This document shows positions 44,668 through 53,436 of a stretch of 64,000 nucleotides of DNA, one piece after another (within the stretch, counting starts at the first letter, position 1; each line of letters starts with the position of its first letter). The translations under genes and the position numbers were made by a program. Origin of the DNA: Achromobacter deleyi (GTDB lineage: Bacteria; Pseudomonadota; Gammaproteobacteria; Burkholderiales; Burkholderiaceae_B); assembly GCF_016127315.1 (NCBI RefSeq), contig NZ_CP065997.1:930001-994000 (forward strand). Reading direction: 5' to 3'. The notes beneath the pieces are model-generated. The model worked only from the letters and a program-made list of their open reading frames with translations. It was not told the origin of the DNA and ran no database searches.

Positions 44668-44967
44668 TCAAGACCCGCCATCCGCCCGGCTGACCCCGGG
44701 CGCGGGACGCTGGCGCGCCATGGCGCGCCGGGCCCCGCGGGATGGCGGCAGCAATGAAATCCAGTGGCTGCGCCTTACCCATCGCCGGTCACTGCCCCCG
44801 GGGCATCCGTGGCATCACCGCGGTCCCCGGCAGGTGACAACCGTTGAGCGGCGCGCGTCCCCATGACGCCTAGCGGCGGGATACGCGCCCTCTTCTTCCG
44901 ACGATGCCCGCGAATGCGACGCGGGCCCGGTGCCGGGCCCGCCCGTTCGCTCTTCCAGGATCACACC
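44668..44967. other. argJ to DUF815 gap with two strong palindromes
   Basis: 300 bp without a gene. It contains the 18-bp perfect palindrome GGCGCGCCATGGCGCGCC (44712-44729). A 10-bp stem GCGGGCCCGG/CCGGGCCCGC with a 2-nt gap (44921-44942) lies just before the DUF815 start. Neither has a T-run, so they are not simple intrinsic terminators. Confidence 0.55.
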
Positions 44968-45834
44968 GTGACCGCGACCGAATTCACCACCCTCATCCAG
45001 CGCGCCGAGCGCGTCCTGGCCCAGCTTGAAGCCTGGCTGCCGCCCGCCCCTCCCGACATCGACTGGAACGCCCATGCGTTCCGCTGGCGCAAGCGCGGTT
45101 CGCGCGGCTGGCTCGACGCCGTGCGCCACGTGGCCCGCATCGAGCTCGAGGACTTGCAGCACATCGAACGCCAGAAAGGCATCATCGAGCGCAACACGCA
45201 GCAGTTCATCGACAAGAAGCCCGCCAACAACGTCCTCATGACCGGCGCCCGCGGCACCGGCAAGAGCTCGCTGGTCAAGGCCATGCTGGCCGCCCACGGC
45301 GACCGCGGCCTGCGCCTGATCGAAGTCGACAAGTCCGACCTGGGCGACCTGGCCGACATCGTCGAACTGGTGGCCGCGCGCCCCGAACGCTTCATCGTGT
45401 TCTGCGACGACCTGTCGTTCGAGGAAGGCGAGGCCGGCTACAAGGCGCTCAAGTCCGTGCTGGACGGCTCGGTCGCGGCCTCGGGCGACAACGTGCTGAT
45501 CTACGCTACCTCCAACCGGCGCCACCTGATGCCGGAGTACATGAGCGAGAACCTGCAGGCCAAGCACCAGCCCGACGGCGAGATCCACCCCGGCGAAACC
45601 GTCGAGGAAAAGATCTCACTGTCCGAGCGCTTCGGCCTGTGGCTGTCGTTCTATCCCTTCAAGCAGGACGACTACCTCGACATCGTCTACCACTGGCTGC
45701 GCGAGCTGGGCTGCCCGGAAGACCAGATCGAGCCGTCGCGCACCGAGGCGCTGCAGTGGACGATCGAGCGCGGTTCGCGCTCGGGGCGCGTCGCTTACCA
45801 ATTCGCCCGTGACTGGGCCGCCCGCCATGTCTGA
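44968..45834 (+). CDS. DUF815-family P-loop ATPase
   Basis: 288 aa from a GTG start at 44968; the frame is open to 44863 but the added residues are not family-like. AAA-type Walker [10 protein letters not shown] at 93-101 and Walker B FIVFCDD at about 138-144, followed by sensor-like YATSNRRHL. The family is conserved next to argJ and mutT in betaproteobacteria; its role is not established. The 3' end overlaps the mutT start by 8 bp. Confidence 0.9.
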   Translation: MTATEFTTLIQRAERVLAQLEAWLPPAPPDIDWNAHAFRWRKRGSRGWLDAVRHVARIELEDLQHIERQKGIIERNTQQFIDKKPANNVLMTGARGTGKSSLVKAMLAAHGDRGLRLIEVDKSDLGDLADIVELVAARPERFIVFCDDLSFEEGEAGYKALKSVLDGSVAASGDNVLIYATSNRRHLMPEYMSENLQAKHQPDGEIHPGETVEEKISLSERFGLWLSFYPFKQDDYLDIVYHWLRELGCPEDQIEPSRTEALQWTIERGSRSGRVAYQFARDWAARHV

Positions 45835-46789
45835 CAAGATCATCGATGTCGCCGCCGGCCTGATCCTGCGTCCGGACGGCATGCTGTTGCTGGGCCAGCG
45901 TCCCGAAGGCAAGCCCTGGTCGGGCTGGTGGGAGCTGCCCGGCGGCAAGCTCGAACCCGGCGAGACCGTGCTGCAGGCGCTGGCGCGCGAGCTGCAGGAA
46001 GAGATCGGCATCCGCGTGACGCAGTCGCGGCCGTGGGTGACCTACGTGCACGCCTACCCCCACACCACGGTGCGCCTGGCGTTCTGCCACGTCACCGGCT
46101 GGGAAGGCGAGCCGCGCAGCCTGGAGAACCAGCGCCTGGAATGGGTCGACCCGGCCAACGCCGCCTCGGTCGGCGACCTGCTGCCGGCCACCCTGCCGCC
46201 GCTGCGCTGGCTGCAGCTGCCGACCGCCTACGGCATCAGTTCCATCGGCTCGCGCGCCGGCCTGTCGGCGTTCCTGGGGCGGCTGGACGCGGCGCTGGCG
46301 CGCGGCGTCAGGCTGGTGCAACTGCGTGAACCGCAGTGGCCCGACGGCCCGGCCTCGGCCTCGCTGCACGAGGCGCTGCAGCAGATCGTCAAGCGCTGCC
46401 ACGCCGCCGGCGCGCGGGTGCTGGTCAACAGCGCCCATCCGGCCGCCTGGTGGCGCGAGGCCGACGGCGTGCACCTGCGCGGCGCCGACGCCGCGCGCCT
46501 GGCCGCCCGCCCCGAATTGCCGGCGGGCGCATTGGTGGGCGTCTCGGCGCACGACAACGCCCAGGTGGTGCATGCGCGCGAACTGGGCGCGGACTTCGCC
46601 GTGCTCGGCCCGGTGCTGGACACCCCCAGCCACCCCGGCGCGCCGACGTTGGGCTGGGACGGCTTCGTCGAAGGCAACCGCGATGCCGGCATTCCGGTGT
46701 TCGCGCTGGGCGGGCAATCCACCCAGACCGTCTCGCAGGCCCTGCGCCATGGCGCGCACGGCATCGCCGGCATCCGCGGCCTGATCTGA
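45827..46789 (+). CDS. mutT: Nudix hydrolase (MutT) fused to a ThiE-like domain
   Basis: 320 aa. Residues 1-135 are the Nudix domain, with the box [24 protein letters not shown] at 39-62 matching the GX5EX7REUXEEXGU pattern. It hydrolyses oxidised nucleotides such as 8-oxo-dGTP. Residues about 140-320 form a TMP-synthase-like TIM barrel ([30 protein letters not shown]). Several pyrophosphate-binding residues of true ThiE are altered (LREPQ in place of LRxK). This fusion is frequent in proteobacteria; the second domain's job is unknown. Confidence 0.92.
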   Translation: MSDKIIDVAAGLILRPDGMLLLGQRPEGKPWSGWWELPGGKLEPGETVLQALARELQEEIGIRVTQSRPWVTYVHAYPHTTVRLAFCHVTGWEGEPRSLENQRLEWVDPANAASVGDLLPATLPPLRWLQLPTAYGISSIGSRAGLSAFLGRLDAALARGVRLVQLREPQWPDGPASASLHEALQQIVKRCHAAGARVLVNSAHPAAWWREADGVHLRGADAARLAARPELPAGALVGVSAHDNAQVVHARELGADFAVLGPVLDTPSHPGAPTLGWDGFVEGNRDAGIPVFALGGQSTQTVSQALRHGAHGIAGIRGLI

Positions 46790-47121
46790 CGCCACGGACG
46801 CGGAACCGGCCGACCCGCGCGGTCGCGCCGGCCCGCCGCGCCACGCCCTCTCCTTCCCGCCTAGGGAAACTCCCCCCTTGCCGCGCCGGGCGCCCGCGCC
46901 CTATCTTGACCATCATTGTGACCACATAGTCACATCAAGGGATGCCATCGGGCCGGCGCATTGCCGCGCGGCCCCGCCTCCCCGCCGCCGCCTTCACACG
47001 AGGAAGCCCGCATGCCCCACTTCGATGGCCGCCCAGGCACCGCCGACGCGCTACGGCCGTCTACCCGGACGGGGAAGTCTGGCAAGATGACACTCCCTCC
47101 TCACCAAGAAGGAACCGGCCA
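46790..47121. promoter_or_regulatory. mutT to tetR gap with tetR promoter
   Basis: 332 bp with no gene. It contains the palindromic operator candidate at 46917-46934 and an AAGGAA ribosome site (47109-47114) before the tetR ATG at 47122. The remainder is GC-rich without a clear pattern. Confidence 0.45.
46917..46934. promoter_or_regulatory. Palindromic operator candidate in front of tetR
   Basis: TGTGACCACATAGTCACA is an inverted repeat TGTGAC-N6-GTCACA. Its inner 16 bp match the palindrome at 51782-51797 at 14 positions. Likely the autoregulatory site of the adjacent TetR protein. Confidence 0.6.
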
Positions 47122-47787
47122 ATGTCCCGACGTGAGAATACCGAGCGCCAGATCCTGCGGGCCCTCGAAGACCAGATCAAGGAAACCGGCATGGGAGGCG
47201 TAGGCATCAACGCCATCGCCAAGCGCGCCGGCGTCAGCAAGGAACTCATCTACCGCTATTTCGACGGCATGCCCGGCCTGATGCTGGCCTGGATGCAGGA
47301 ACAGGATTTCTGGACCCGCAATCCCGACCTGCTGGCGGCCGACGAATCCAGCCAGCGCAGTCCCGGCGACCTGGTGCTGTCGATGCTGCGCGCGCAGATC
47401 GACGCCCTGTCCGGCAACGAGACGCTGCGCGAAGTGCGGCGCTGGGAACTGATCGAACGCAACGAGGTGTCCGCCCCGCTGGCCGACCGCCGCGAGCGCG
47501 CCGCGCGCGGTTTCATCGACCGCGTCGACGGCCTGACCCCCGAGATGGACGTGCCCGCCGTCGTCAGCGTGATGCTGGCGGGCGTGCTGTACCTGATGCT
47601 GCGCGCCAAGACCGAAAGCCATTTCCTCGGCGTGCCGCTGCGCACGCCGGAAGGTTGGGCGCGCATCAACGACGCGCTGGAGCACCTGGTGAAACAGGGT
47701 TTCCCGGACGCGCTCAACCAGCAATCCCTGGCCCATCTGGAGGCGCGCCGCAAGAAAGCGCGGCCGCCCGCCGACCCCGAACCCTGA
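47122..47787 (+). CDS. TetR-family transcriptional regulator
   Basis: 221 aa from the ATG at 47122. The longer frame beginning at 46942 lacks a ribosome site and would run over the operator region. The N-terminal helix-turn-helix is GVGINAIAKRAGVSKELIYRYFDGMPGL. The C-terminal ligand domain is not diagnostic. The deacylase gene follows after 9 bp, so the regulator is co-transcribed with the D-amino-acid genes. Confidence 0.9.
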   Translation: MSRRENTERQILRALEDQIKETGMGGVGINAIAKRAGVSKELIYRYFDGMPGLMLAWMQEQDFWTRNPDLLAADESSQRSPGDLVLSMLRAQIDALSGNETLREVRRWELIERNEVSAPLADRRERAARGFIDRVDGLTPEMDVPAVVSVMLAGVLYLMLRAKTESHFLGVPLRTPEGWARINDALEHLVKQGFPDALNQQSLAHLEARRKKARPPADPEP

Positions 47788-47796
47788 TCCCCTCCC

Positions 47797-49296
47797 ATGC
47801 CCGCGCAACCCGATCCGCAGGAATACGACCTCATCATCACCGGCGGCCTGATCGCCGACGGCCTGGGCGCGCCCGCCCGCCGCGCCGACCTGGCCATCTC
47901 CGGCCAGCGCATCGCGGCCATCGGCGACGGCGCGGCCTGGCATGCCCGGCATCGCATCGACGCCAGCGGCAAGGTGGTGGCGCCGGGCTTCATCGACTGC
48001 CATACCCATGACGACCGCGCGCTGCTGGCCGCGCCACTGATGCGGCCCAAGGTCAGCCAGGGCGTCACCACGGTGGTGACCGGCAACTGCGGCATCAGCC
48101 TGGCGCCGGTGCACGCGCCCGGCGACACCGTGCCGCCGCCGCTGAACCTGCTGGCGCAGCACACCGGCGAGCTGTATGCGCGCATGCAGGACTACGCCGC
48201 CGCGCTCGAAGCCAGCCCGGCCGCGGTCAACAGCCTGGCGCTGGTGGGCCATTCGAGCCTGCGGGTGTCGGCGATGGACCGCCTCGACCGGCCCGCCGAC
48301 AAGAAGGAAATCGCGGTCATGCGCCACGCGCTCGACCAGGCCATGGCGGCCGGCGCCGCGGGCCTCTCGACCGGCCTGTACTACCCCACCGCCATGCACG
48401 CCAGCACCGAAGAGGTGATCGGCGTGGCCGAGCCGCTGTCGTCGTGGCAGGGCCTCTACACCACCCACCTGCGTGACGAGGCCGACCACGTCTGCGACGC
48501 CATGGAAGAAGCCTTCCTGATCGGCCGCGCCGCCGACGTGCCGGCGATCCTGTCGCACCACAAGGTCACCGGCAAGCACAACCATGGCCGCACCGCCGAA
48601 ACGCTGGCGCTGTTCGACCGCGCCCGCGCCGACCAGCCGCTGGGCATGGACGTCTATCCCTACGCCGCCTCGTCCACCATTCTGGAGCCGCGCCGCGTGC
48701 CGGCCGGCGAAAGGATCATCGTCACCTGGTCGCAGACCCGCCCCGAGATCCAGGGCGTGGACCTGCGCGAACTGGCGGCGCGCGAGGGCAAGGACCCGCA
48801 GCGCCTGGCCGAGGAACTGTCGCCCGGCGGCGCCATCTATTTCTCGATGGACGAAGACGACGTCAAGCGCGTCATCGGCCACGGCAGCGTGATGATCGGC
48901 TCCGACGGCCTGCCGCACGACCAGCGGCCGCATCCGCGCCTGTGGGGCGCGTTCTCGCGGGTGCTGGGGCGCTACGTGCGCGAGATGCGCGTGCTCGGCA
49001 TGGAAGAGGCGATCCGCCGCATGACCAGCCTGACCGCGGCCCAGTTCGGCCTGCGCGACCGCGGCGTGCTGCGCGCCGGCTGCTATGCCGACGTGGTGGT
49101 GTTCGACCCGACCGCGGTGGCCGACCTGGCCACCTTCGCCGAACCGCTGCAGCCGTCCGCCGGCATCCAGGCGGTGCTGGTCAACGGCGAGCTGGTGGAG
49201 GCGCATGGCGTGGCCACCGGCGCCCGCCCCGGCCGCCTGCTACGTGGCGCCGAGCGCGCCGCGCCCGGTTTCGAAACGCCGGCCTGGGCCGCCTGA
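47797..49296 (+). CDS. N-acyl-D-amino-acid deacylase (D-aminoacylase)
   Basis: 499 aa amidohydrolase. Metal ligands: His69 and His71 in GFIDCHTHDD and Cys98 in TGNCGI, the Cys being typical of D-aminoacylases such as the Alcaligenes enzyme. LSHHKVTGKHNHGRT and MIGSDGLPHDQRPHPR supply further metal and substrate residues. It releases free D-amino acids from N-acyl forms. It is followed by an FAD D-amino-acid oxidoreductase, which fits sequential catabolism. Confidence 0.92.
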   Translation: MPAQPDPQEYDLIITGGLIADGLGAPARRADLAISGQRIAAIGDGAAWHARHRIDASGKVVAPGFIDCHTHDDRALLAAPLMRPKVSQGVTTVVTGNCGISLAPVHAPGDTVPPPLNLLAQHTGELYARMQDYAAALEASPAAVNSLALVGHSSLRVSAMDRLDRPADKKEIAVMRHALDQAMAAGAAGLSTGLYYPTAMHASTEEVIGVAEPLSSWQGLYTTHLRDEADHVCDAMEEAFLIGRAADVPAILSHHKVTGKHNHGRTAETLALFDRARADQPLGMDVYPYAASSTILEPRRVPAGERIIVTWSQTRPEIQGVDLRELAAREGKDPQRLAEELSPGGAIYFSMDEDDVKRVIGHGSVMIGSDGLPHDQRPHPRLWGAFSRVLGRYVREMRVLGMEEAIRRMTSLTAAQFGLRDRGVLRAGCYADVVVFDPTAVADLATFAEPLQPSAGIQAVLVNGELVEAHGVATGARPGRLLRGAERAAPGFETPAWAA

Positions 49297-49348
49297 ATCC
49301 CCGTCACCCGGCGCCGTCCCGCGGGCGGCGCCCCGCTCCCGGAGCATC

Positions 49349-50602
49349 ATGCACACAATCGTCATCGGCGCGGGCGTGGTCGGCATGGCCACCGCCTACT
49401 ATCTGCATCGCGAAGGCCACCGCGTCAGCGTGGTGGAGGCCGGCCCCGGCCCGGGCCTGGCCACCAGCCGCGCCAACGGCGCCCAGCTCAGCTACAGCTT
49501 CGTCGCGCCGCTGGCCGACCCCGCGGTGCTGCCCAAGCTGCCCGCATGGCTGCTGGGGCGCGACACGCCGCTGCGCTGGCGGCCCAGGCTGGACCCGGCG
49601 CAATGGCGCTGGTGCCTGGACTTCCTGCAGGCCTGCACCCGCGGCCGCAGCCGCGCCACCACCCGTGAACTGCTGGCGCTGGGGCTGTACAGCCGCCATT
49701 GCATGCACCAACTGGTCGGCCACGAGCGGCCGGCGTTCGACTTCAGTTCGGACGGCAAGCTGCTGGTCTACCAGGACGCGGCGGCCTATGGCCGGGCGCT
49801 GGCGCAGATGGACTACCAGGCCTCGCTGGGTTGCGAGCAACGCGCCCTGGACCGCCAGGCCTGCCTGGCGCTGGAGCCGGCGCTGGCCGACATCGGCGCC
49901 AGCATCGCCGGCGCCATCCACACGCCGACCGAGGACGCCGGCGACTGCCTGCGCCTGTGCACGGAGCTGGAGCGCATCCTGCGGGCCGCGCCCGGCGCGG
50001 TGCGATTCCATTTCGACACGCCGGTATCGGCGCTGCGCACCGAGGGCGGCCGCATCGTGGCGCTGGCCACGCCCGCTGGCGACCTGCAGGCCGACCAGTA
50101 CGTGCTGGCCGGCGGCATCGGCGCGCAGGCGCTGGCGCGCCGCATCGGGCTCGACCTGCGCATCTATCCGCTCAAGGGCTACAGCCTGACCTACGACCTG
50201 ACGCCCGACAGCATCGCGCCGCGCGCCAGCATCAGCGACATCGGCCGCAAGGTGGTCTATGCGCGGCTGGGCCAGCGCCTGCGGGTGGCGGGCATGGTCG
50301 ACATCGGCGCCGCCGACGGCGCCATCGACCCGCGCCGCACGCGCAGCCTGGAGCGCGACGTGGCGCGCCTGTTTCCGCGCCTGAACGCGGCCGGCGCGCC
50401 ACAGCCCTGGGCCGGCCTGCGGCCGGCGCGTCCCGACGGCAAACCGTTGATCGGCGCCACGCCGTGGCGCAACCTGTGGCTCAACGCCGGCCATGGCGGC
50501 CTGGGCTTCACGCTGGCCGCGGGCAGCGCGCGCATGCTGGTCGACCTGATGCGCGGGCAGCGTCCCGCCGTGGAAGCGGCGGGCTTCGCGTTCGCCGCCT
50601 GA
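49349..50602 (+). CDS. FAD-dependent D-amino-acid dehydrogenase (DadA-like)
   Basis: 417 aa from the ATG at 49349. DAO fold: IVIGAGVVGMATAYYLHREGHRVSVVEAG is the FAD-binding dinucleotide fold, SRANGAQLSYSFVAPLAD is characteristic of DadA, and GHGGLGFTLAAGSARM closes the FAD site. It oxidises D-amino acids to keto acids, passing electrons to the respiratory chain. It is 52 bp after the deacylase gene and convergent with the Bug gene. The typical partner alanine racemase is absent. Confidence 0.9.
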   Translation: MHTIVIGAGVVGMATAYYLHREGHRVSVVEAGPGPGLATSRANGAQLSYSFVAPLADPAVLPKLPAWLLGRDTPLRWRPRLDPAQWRWCLDFLQACTRGRSRATTRELLALGLYSRHCMHQLVGHERPAFDFSSDGKLLVYQDAAAYGRALAQMDYQASLGCEQRALDRQACLALEPALADIGASIAGAIHTPTEDAGDCLRLCTELERILRAAPGAVRFHFDTPVSALRTEGGRIVALATPAGDLQADQYVLAGGIGAQALARRIGLDLRIYPLKGYSLTYDLTPDSIAPRASISDIGRKVVYARLGQRLRVAGMVDIGAADGAIDPRRTRSLERDVARLFPRLNAAGAPQPWAGLRPARPDGKPLIGATPWRNLWLNAGHGGLGFTLAAGSARMLVDLMRGQRPAVEAAGFAFAA

Positions 50603-50660
50603 GGGCGCGGCGCCGAGCCGCGCACGGGTTTCAGCGACGGTCGGTCGCGCGCCCCCTGTG

Positions 50661-51659
50661 TCATTCCGCCTTGATACCGCGGCTCTGGATCAGCTTGCCC
50701 CACTTGTCGCGCTCCTTCACCTCGAAGGCGGCCAGGTCGGCGCCGAACAGGTTGCCGGGCGTGGCGCCGCCCTGCGCCAGCGACTGCCGCAGGGCCGGCG
50801 ATTGCAGCGCCTGCTTCATCGCCGCGATCAGCTTGTCCACCACCGGCGCGGGCGTGCCGCGCGGCGCATACAGGCCGGACCAGGCCGTCACCTCGAAACC
50901 CGGCAAACCGGCCTCGGCCATGGTCGGCAGGTCCGGCGCGGCCGGACTGCGCTCGGCCGACGTGACGGCGATGCCACGCAGCCGGTCGCCGGCCTTGAGC
51001 GCCGCCATCGAGCTCGGCAGGTTGTCCATCAGGATGTCGACCTGCCCGCCGATCACCGCGGGGATCGCGGCCGACGAGCCCTTGAACGGCACGTGCAGCA
51101 TCCGCAGGCCCGCCATCGACTCGAAGTAGGCGCCGGTCAGGTGCACCGACGAGCCGATGCCGGGCGAGGCATAGGAATACTTCCCCGGGTCCTTCTTCAC
51201 CGCCTGCATGACGTCCTGCAGCGTGCGCCATGGCGAACCGGCCGCCACCGCCATCACGTTCGGCGTGGACGCGATCATGCCCAGCGGCACCAGGTCGGTG
51301 GCGGGATTGAAGCCGATGTTCTTGTAGAGGAACTGGTTGACGCTCTGCGTGCCCACCGAACCCAGCACGATGGTGTAGCCGTCGGGCTGGGCGCGCGCGG
51401 CCGCCGCCACGCCCAGGTTGCCGGCGGCGCCCGGTTTGTTCTCGACCACGATGGACTGGCCCAGCGCCGGCCGCATGTGTTCGGCGATGGTGCGCGCGAA
51501 AATGTCGGTGGTGCCGCCCGGCGGGAACGGCACGATCAGCGTGATGGGACGTTCCGGCCACGCGGCGCCGGCCGCCGGGGCGGTCAACGCCGCCGCCAGC
51601 GCAATGCCGCCCGCCAGGGTCGCGACGGCGCCCTTTCCTGCACGAAAAAACCTGCCCAT
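50661..51659 (-). CDS. Bug-family tripartite-tricarboxylate solute-binding protein
   Basis: 332 aa with a signal peptide (cleavage near AAGAA, about residue 33). TctC/Bug family: WPERPITLIVPFPPGGTTDIFARTIAEHM, VENKPGAAGNLG and YASPGIGSSVHLTG are typical. Bug proteins bind small carboxylates and are hugely expanded in Alcaligenaceae, mostly as orphans without the TctAB membrane genes, as here. The operator at 51782-51797 links it to the D-amino-acid module, so its ligand may be an (N-acyl) amino acid. Confidence 0.92.
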   Translation of the reverse strand: MGRFFRAGKGAVATLAGGIALAAALTAPAAGAAWPERPITLIVPFPPGGTTDIFARTIAEHMRPALGQSIVVENKPGAAGNLGVAAAARAQPDGYTIVLGSVGTQSVNQFLYKNIGFNPATDLVPLGMIASTPNVMAVAAGSPWRTLQDVMQAVKKDPGKYSYASPGIGSSVHLTGAYFESMAGLRMLHVPFKGSSAAIPAVIGGQVDILMDNLPSSMAALKAGDRLRGIAVTSAERSPAAPDLPTMAEAGLPGFEVTAWSGLYAPRGTPAPVVDKLIAAMKQALQSPALRQSLAQGGATPGNLFGADLAAFEVKERDKWGKLIQSRGIKAE

Positions 51660-51781
51660 CCTCTTTCCCCTTCGTCAGAAGTGTTCGATTGATCAAACGG
51701 AATCCGGTGCATCGGTGCTTCGCGATTCGGCGCGGCCGGTCCTGCCGTGGGCAGGGGCCGCGACCCGGGCCTGGGCCCGAC

Positions 51782-51797
51782 GTGACCATATGGTCAC
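51782..51797. promoter_or_regulatory. Palindromic operator candidate in front of the Bug gene
   Basis: GTGACCATATGGTCAC is a perfect 16-bp palindrome 123 bp upstream of the Bug start codon. It matches 46918-46933 at 14 of 16 positions. Proposed as the second binding site of the TetR regulator. Confidence 0.62.
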
Positions 51798-51864
51798 TTT
51801 TGTCGCATTAGGAACCCGGGCCCCTGGCTTGTCAATCGGGCAGAGGAGGAGTTAGGCGTTATCC

Positions 51865-53436
51865 CTACCTGGCGGAAGCGGGGGTTGGCGCGACGGCCGG
51901 CGCGTTGGCAGGCGCGGCATCCGGCGTGCCGCCAGCGGCTGGCGCGGTGGCGGTATTGGCCGCTTGCGGCGTGGGCAGGCCATTCCAGCCGCCGCCCAAC
52001 GCGACGATCAGGTTGACGCTGGCCACCAGGCGATTGCCGTACAGCGTCAGGGCGCTGCGCTCGTTGCTGAGCGCGGTGGCGTCCACCACGGCCACGCTCA
52101 GGTAATCCACCAGGCCGGCCTTGTACTGGTTCTGCATCAGCCGCAGCGATTCGCGCGCGGCCTCGAGCGCGCGGCGCTGCACGGTCTGCTCGTTCTCCAT
52201 CACGCGCAGCTGGATCAGGTAGTCCTCGACTTCGCGCAGCCCGGTCAGCGCGGCCTGGCGGTAGGCCGCGGCCTGCGCGTCGTACGACGCCCGCGCCTGC
52301 TCGACCTGCGCCTGGCGCGCGCCGCCGTCGAAAATGGTCAAGGCCAGCGCCGGCCCCAGCGACCAGAAGCGCGCTGGCGCCGTCAACAGCTCGGCGAACT
52401 GGCCGTTGCGGAAACCGCCGTCGGCCGACAGGGTCAGGCTGGGGAACCAGGCGGCCTGGGCCACGCCGATCTGCGCGTTGGCGGCGGCGGCGCGGCGCTC
52501 GGCGGCGGCCACGTCTGGGCGGCGCTCCAGCAATTCGGACGGCAGGCCCACCGGGATCTGCGGCAGCTGCACGGAGAACGCCGCGGGCGGCAGGCTGAAG
52601 TGCGACGGCGCCTGGCCCATCAGCACGGCGATGGCGTGTTCGTACTGGCCGCGCTGCCAATCCAGGTCGATCGACTGGGCGCGCGTGCTCTCGACCTGGG
52701 TGCGCGCCACGGCGACGTCGGCCTGGCCGACGACGCCCACGCTGTAGCGGTTCTGCGTCAGCTGCAGCGACTTCTCGTAGGCCGCCACGGTGGCGTCCAG
52801 CAGGCGCTTCTGCTCGTCCAGCACGCGCAACTGCAGATACGCCTGCACCAGCGCGGCCTGCGCGCTCAGGCGGGTCGCGGCCAGGTCGGCCAGGCTGGCC
52901 GACGCGCTGGCTTCGGAGGACTCGACGCTGCGGCGCACGCGGCCCCACACGTCCAGCTCCCAGCTGACATTGCCGGTCAGCGAATACTGGTTGGACACGT
53001 TGCCGCCGCCCGACGACGAGGACGACGAACCGCCGTTGCTGCCGCCGCCATTGCCCGAGCGAGTCAGCCCGGCGCCCGCGCCCACCGTGGGGAAGAATCC
53101 GGCGCGCGCGCCGCGCACCAGGCCCAGCGCCTGGCGATAATTGGCCTCGGCCTGGGCGATGGTCTGGTTCGACGTGTTGAGTGCGTCCACCAGGCCGTTG
53201 AGCGTGGCGTCGTCATAGACCCGCCACCATTGCCCGCGATCGGCGTCGTCGCGCGGCTGCGCCGGCTTCCAGCCCGGCACCTCGCCCTGGCCTTCCTTGT
53301 AGGCCGTGCCCACGTCCAGGGCCGGCCGTTGGTAGTCGGGGCCGACGGCGCAGGCGGCCAGCGCGGCGCACAGCGCCAGCGTGATGCCGGCGCGCGGCAG
53401 GAATGCGGAAGGGAAAGGCTTGGCGTTACGGATCAT
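51865..53436 (-). CDS. RND efflux outer-membrane lipoprotein (NodT/OprM family)
   Basis: 523 aa. The signal ends in a lipobox (LAACA, lipidated Cys29), followed by the usual [10 protein letters not shown] of OprM-type channels. Two repeats of the outer-membrane-efflux domain follow, with a Ser/Gly-rich insert near 135-150 and an Ala/Pro-rich tail (about 495-523). It is the exit duct of the pump encoded upstream. The ATG overlaps the RND stop by 4 bp. Confidence 0.93.
   Translation of the reverse strand: MIRNAKPFPSAFLPRAGITLALCAALAACAVGPDYQRPALDVGTAYKEGQGEVPGWKPAQPRDDADRGQWWRVYDDATLNGLVDALNTSNQTIAQAEANYRQALGLVRGARAGFFPTVGAGAGLTRSGNGGGSNGGSSSSSSGGGNVSNQYSLTGNVSWELDVWGRVRRSVESSEASASASLADLAATRLSAQAALVQAYLQLRVLDEQKRLLDATVAAYEKSLQLTQNRYSVGVVGQADVAVARTQVESTRAQSIDLDWQRGQYEHAIAVLMGQAPSHFSLPPAAFSVQLPQIPVGLPSELLERRPDVAAAERRAAAANAQIGVAQAAWFPSLTLSADGGFRNGQFAELLTAPARFWSLGPALALTIFDGGARQAQVEQARASYDAQAAAYRQAALTGLREVEDYLIQLRVMENEQTVQRRALEAARESLRLMQNQYKAGLVDYLSVAVVDATALSNERSALTLYGNRLVASVNLIVALGGGWNGLPTPQAANTATAPAAGGTPDAAPANAPAVAPTPASAR

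Noticed and set aside
46942..47121. N-terminal extension of the TetR regulator
   Set aside because: No ribosome site at the upstream start, and a proline/arginine-rich low-quality peptide. AAGGAA precedes the ATG at 47122.
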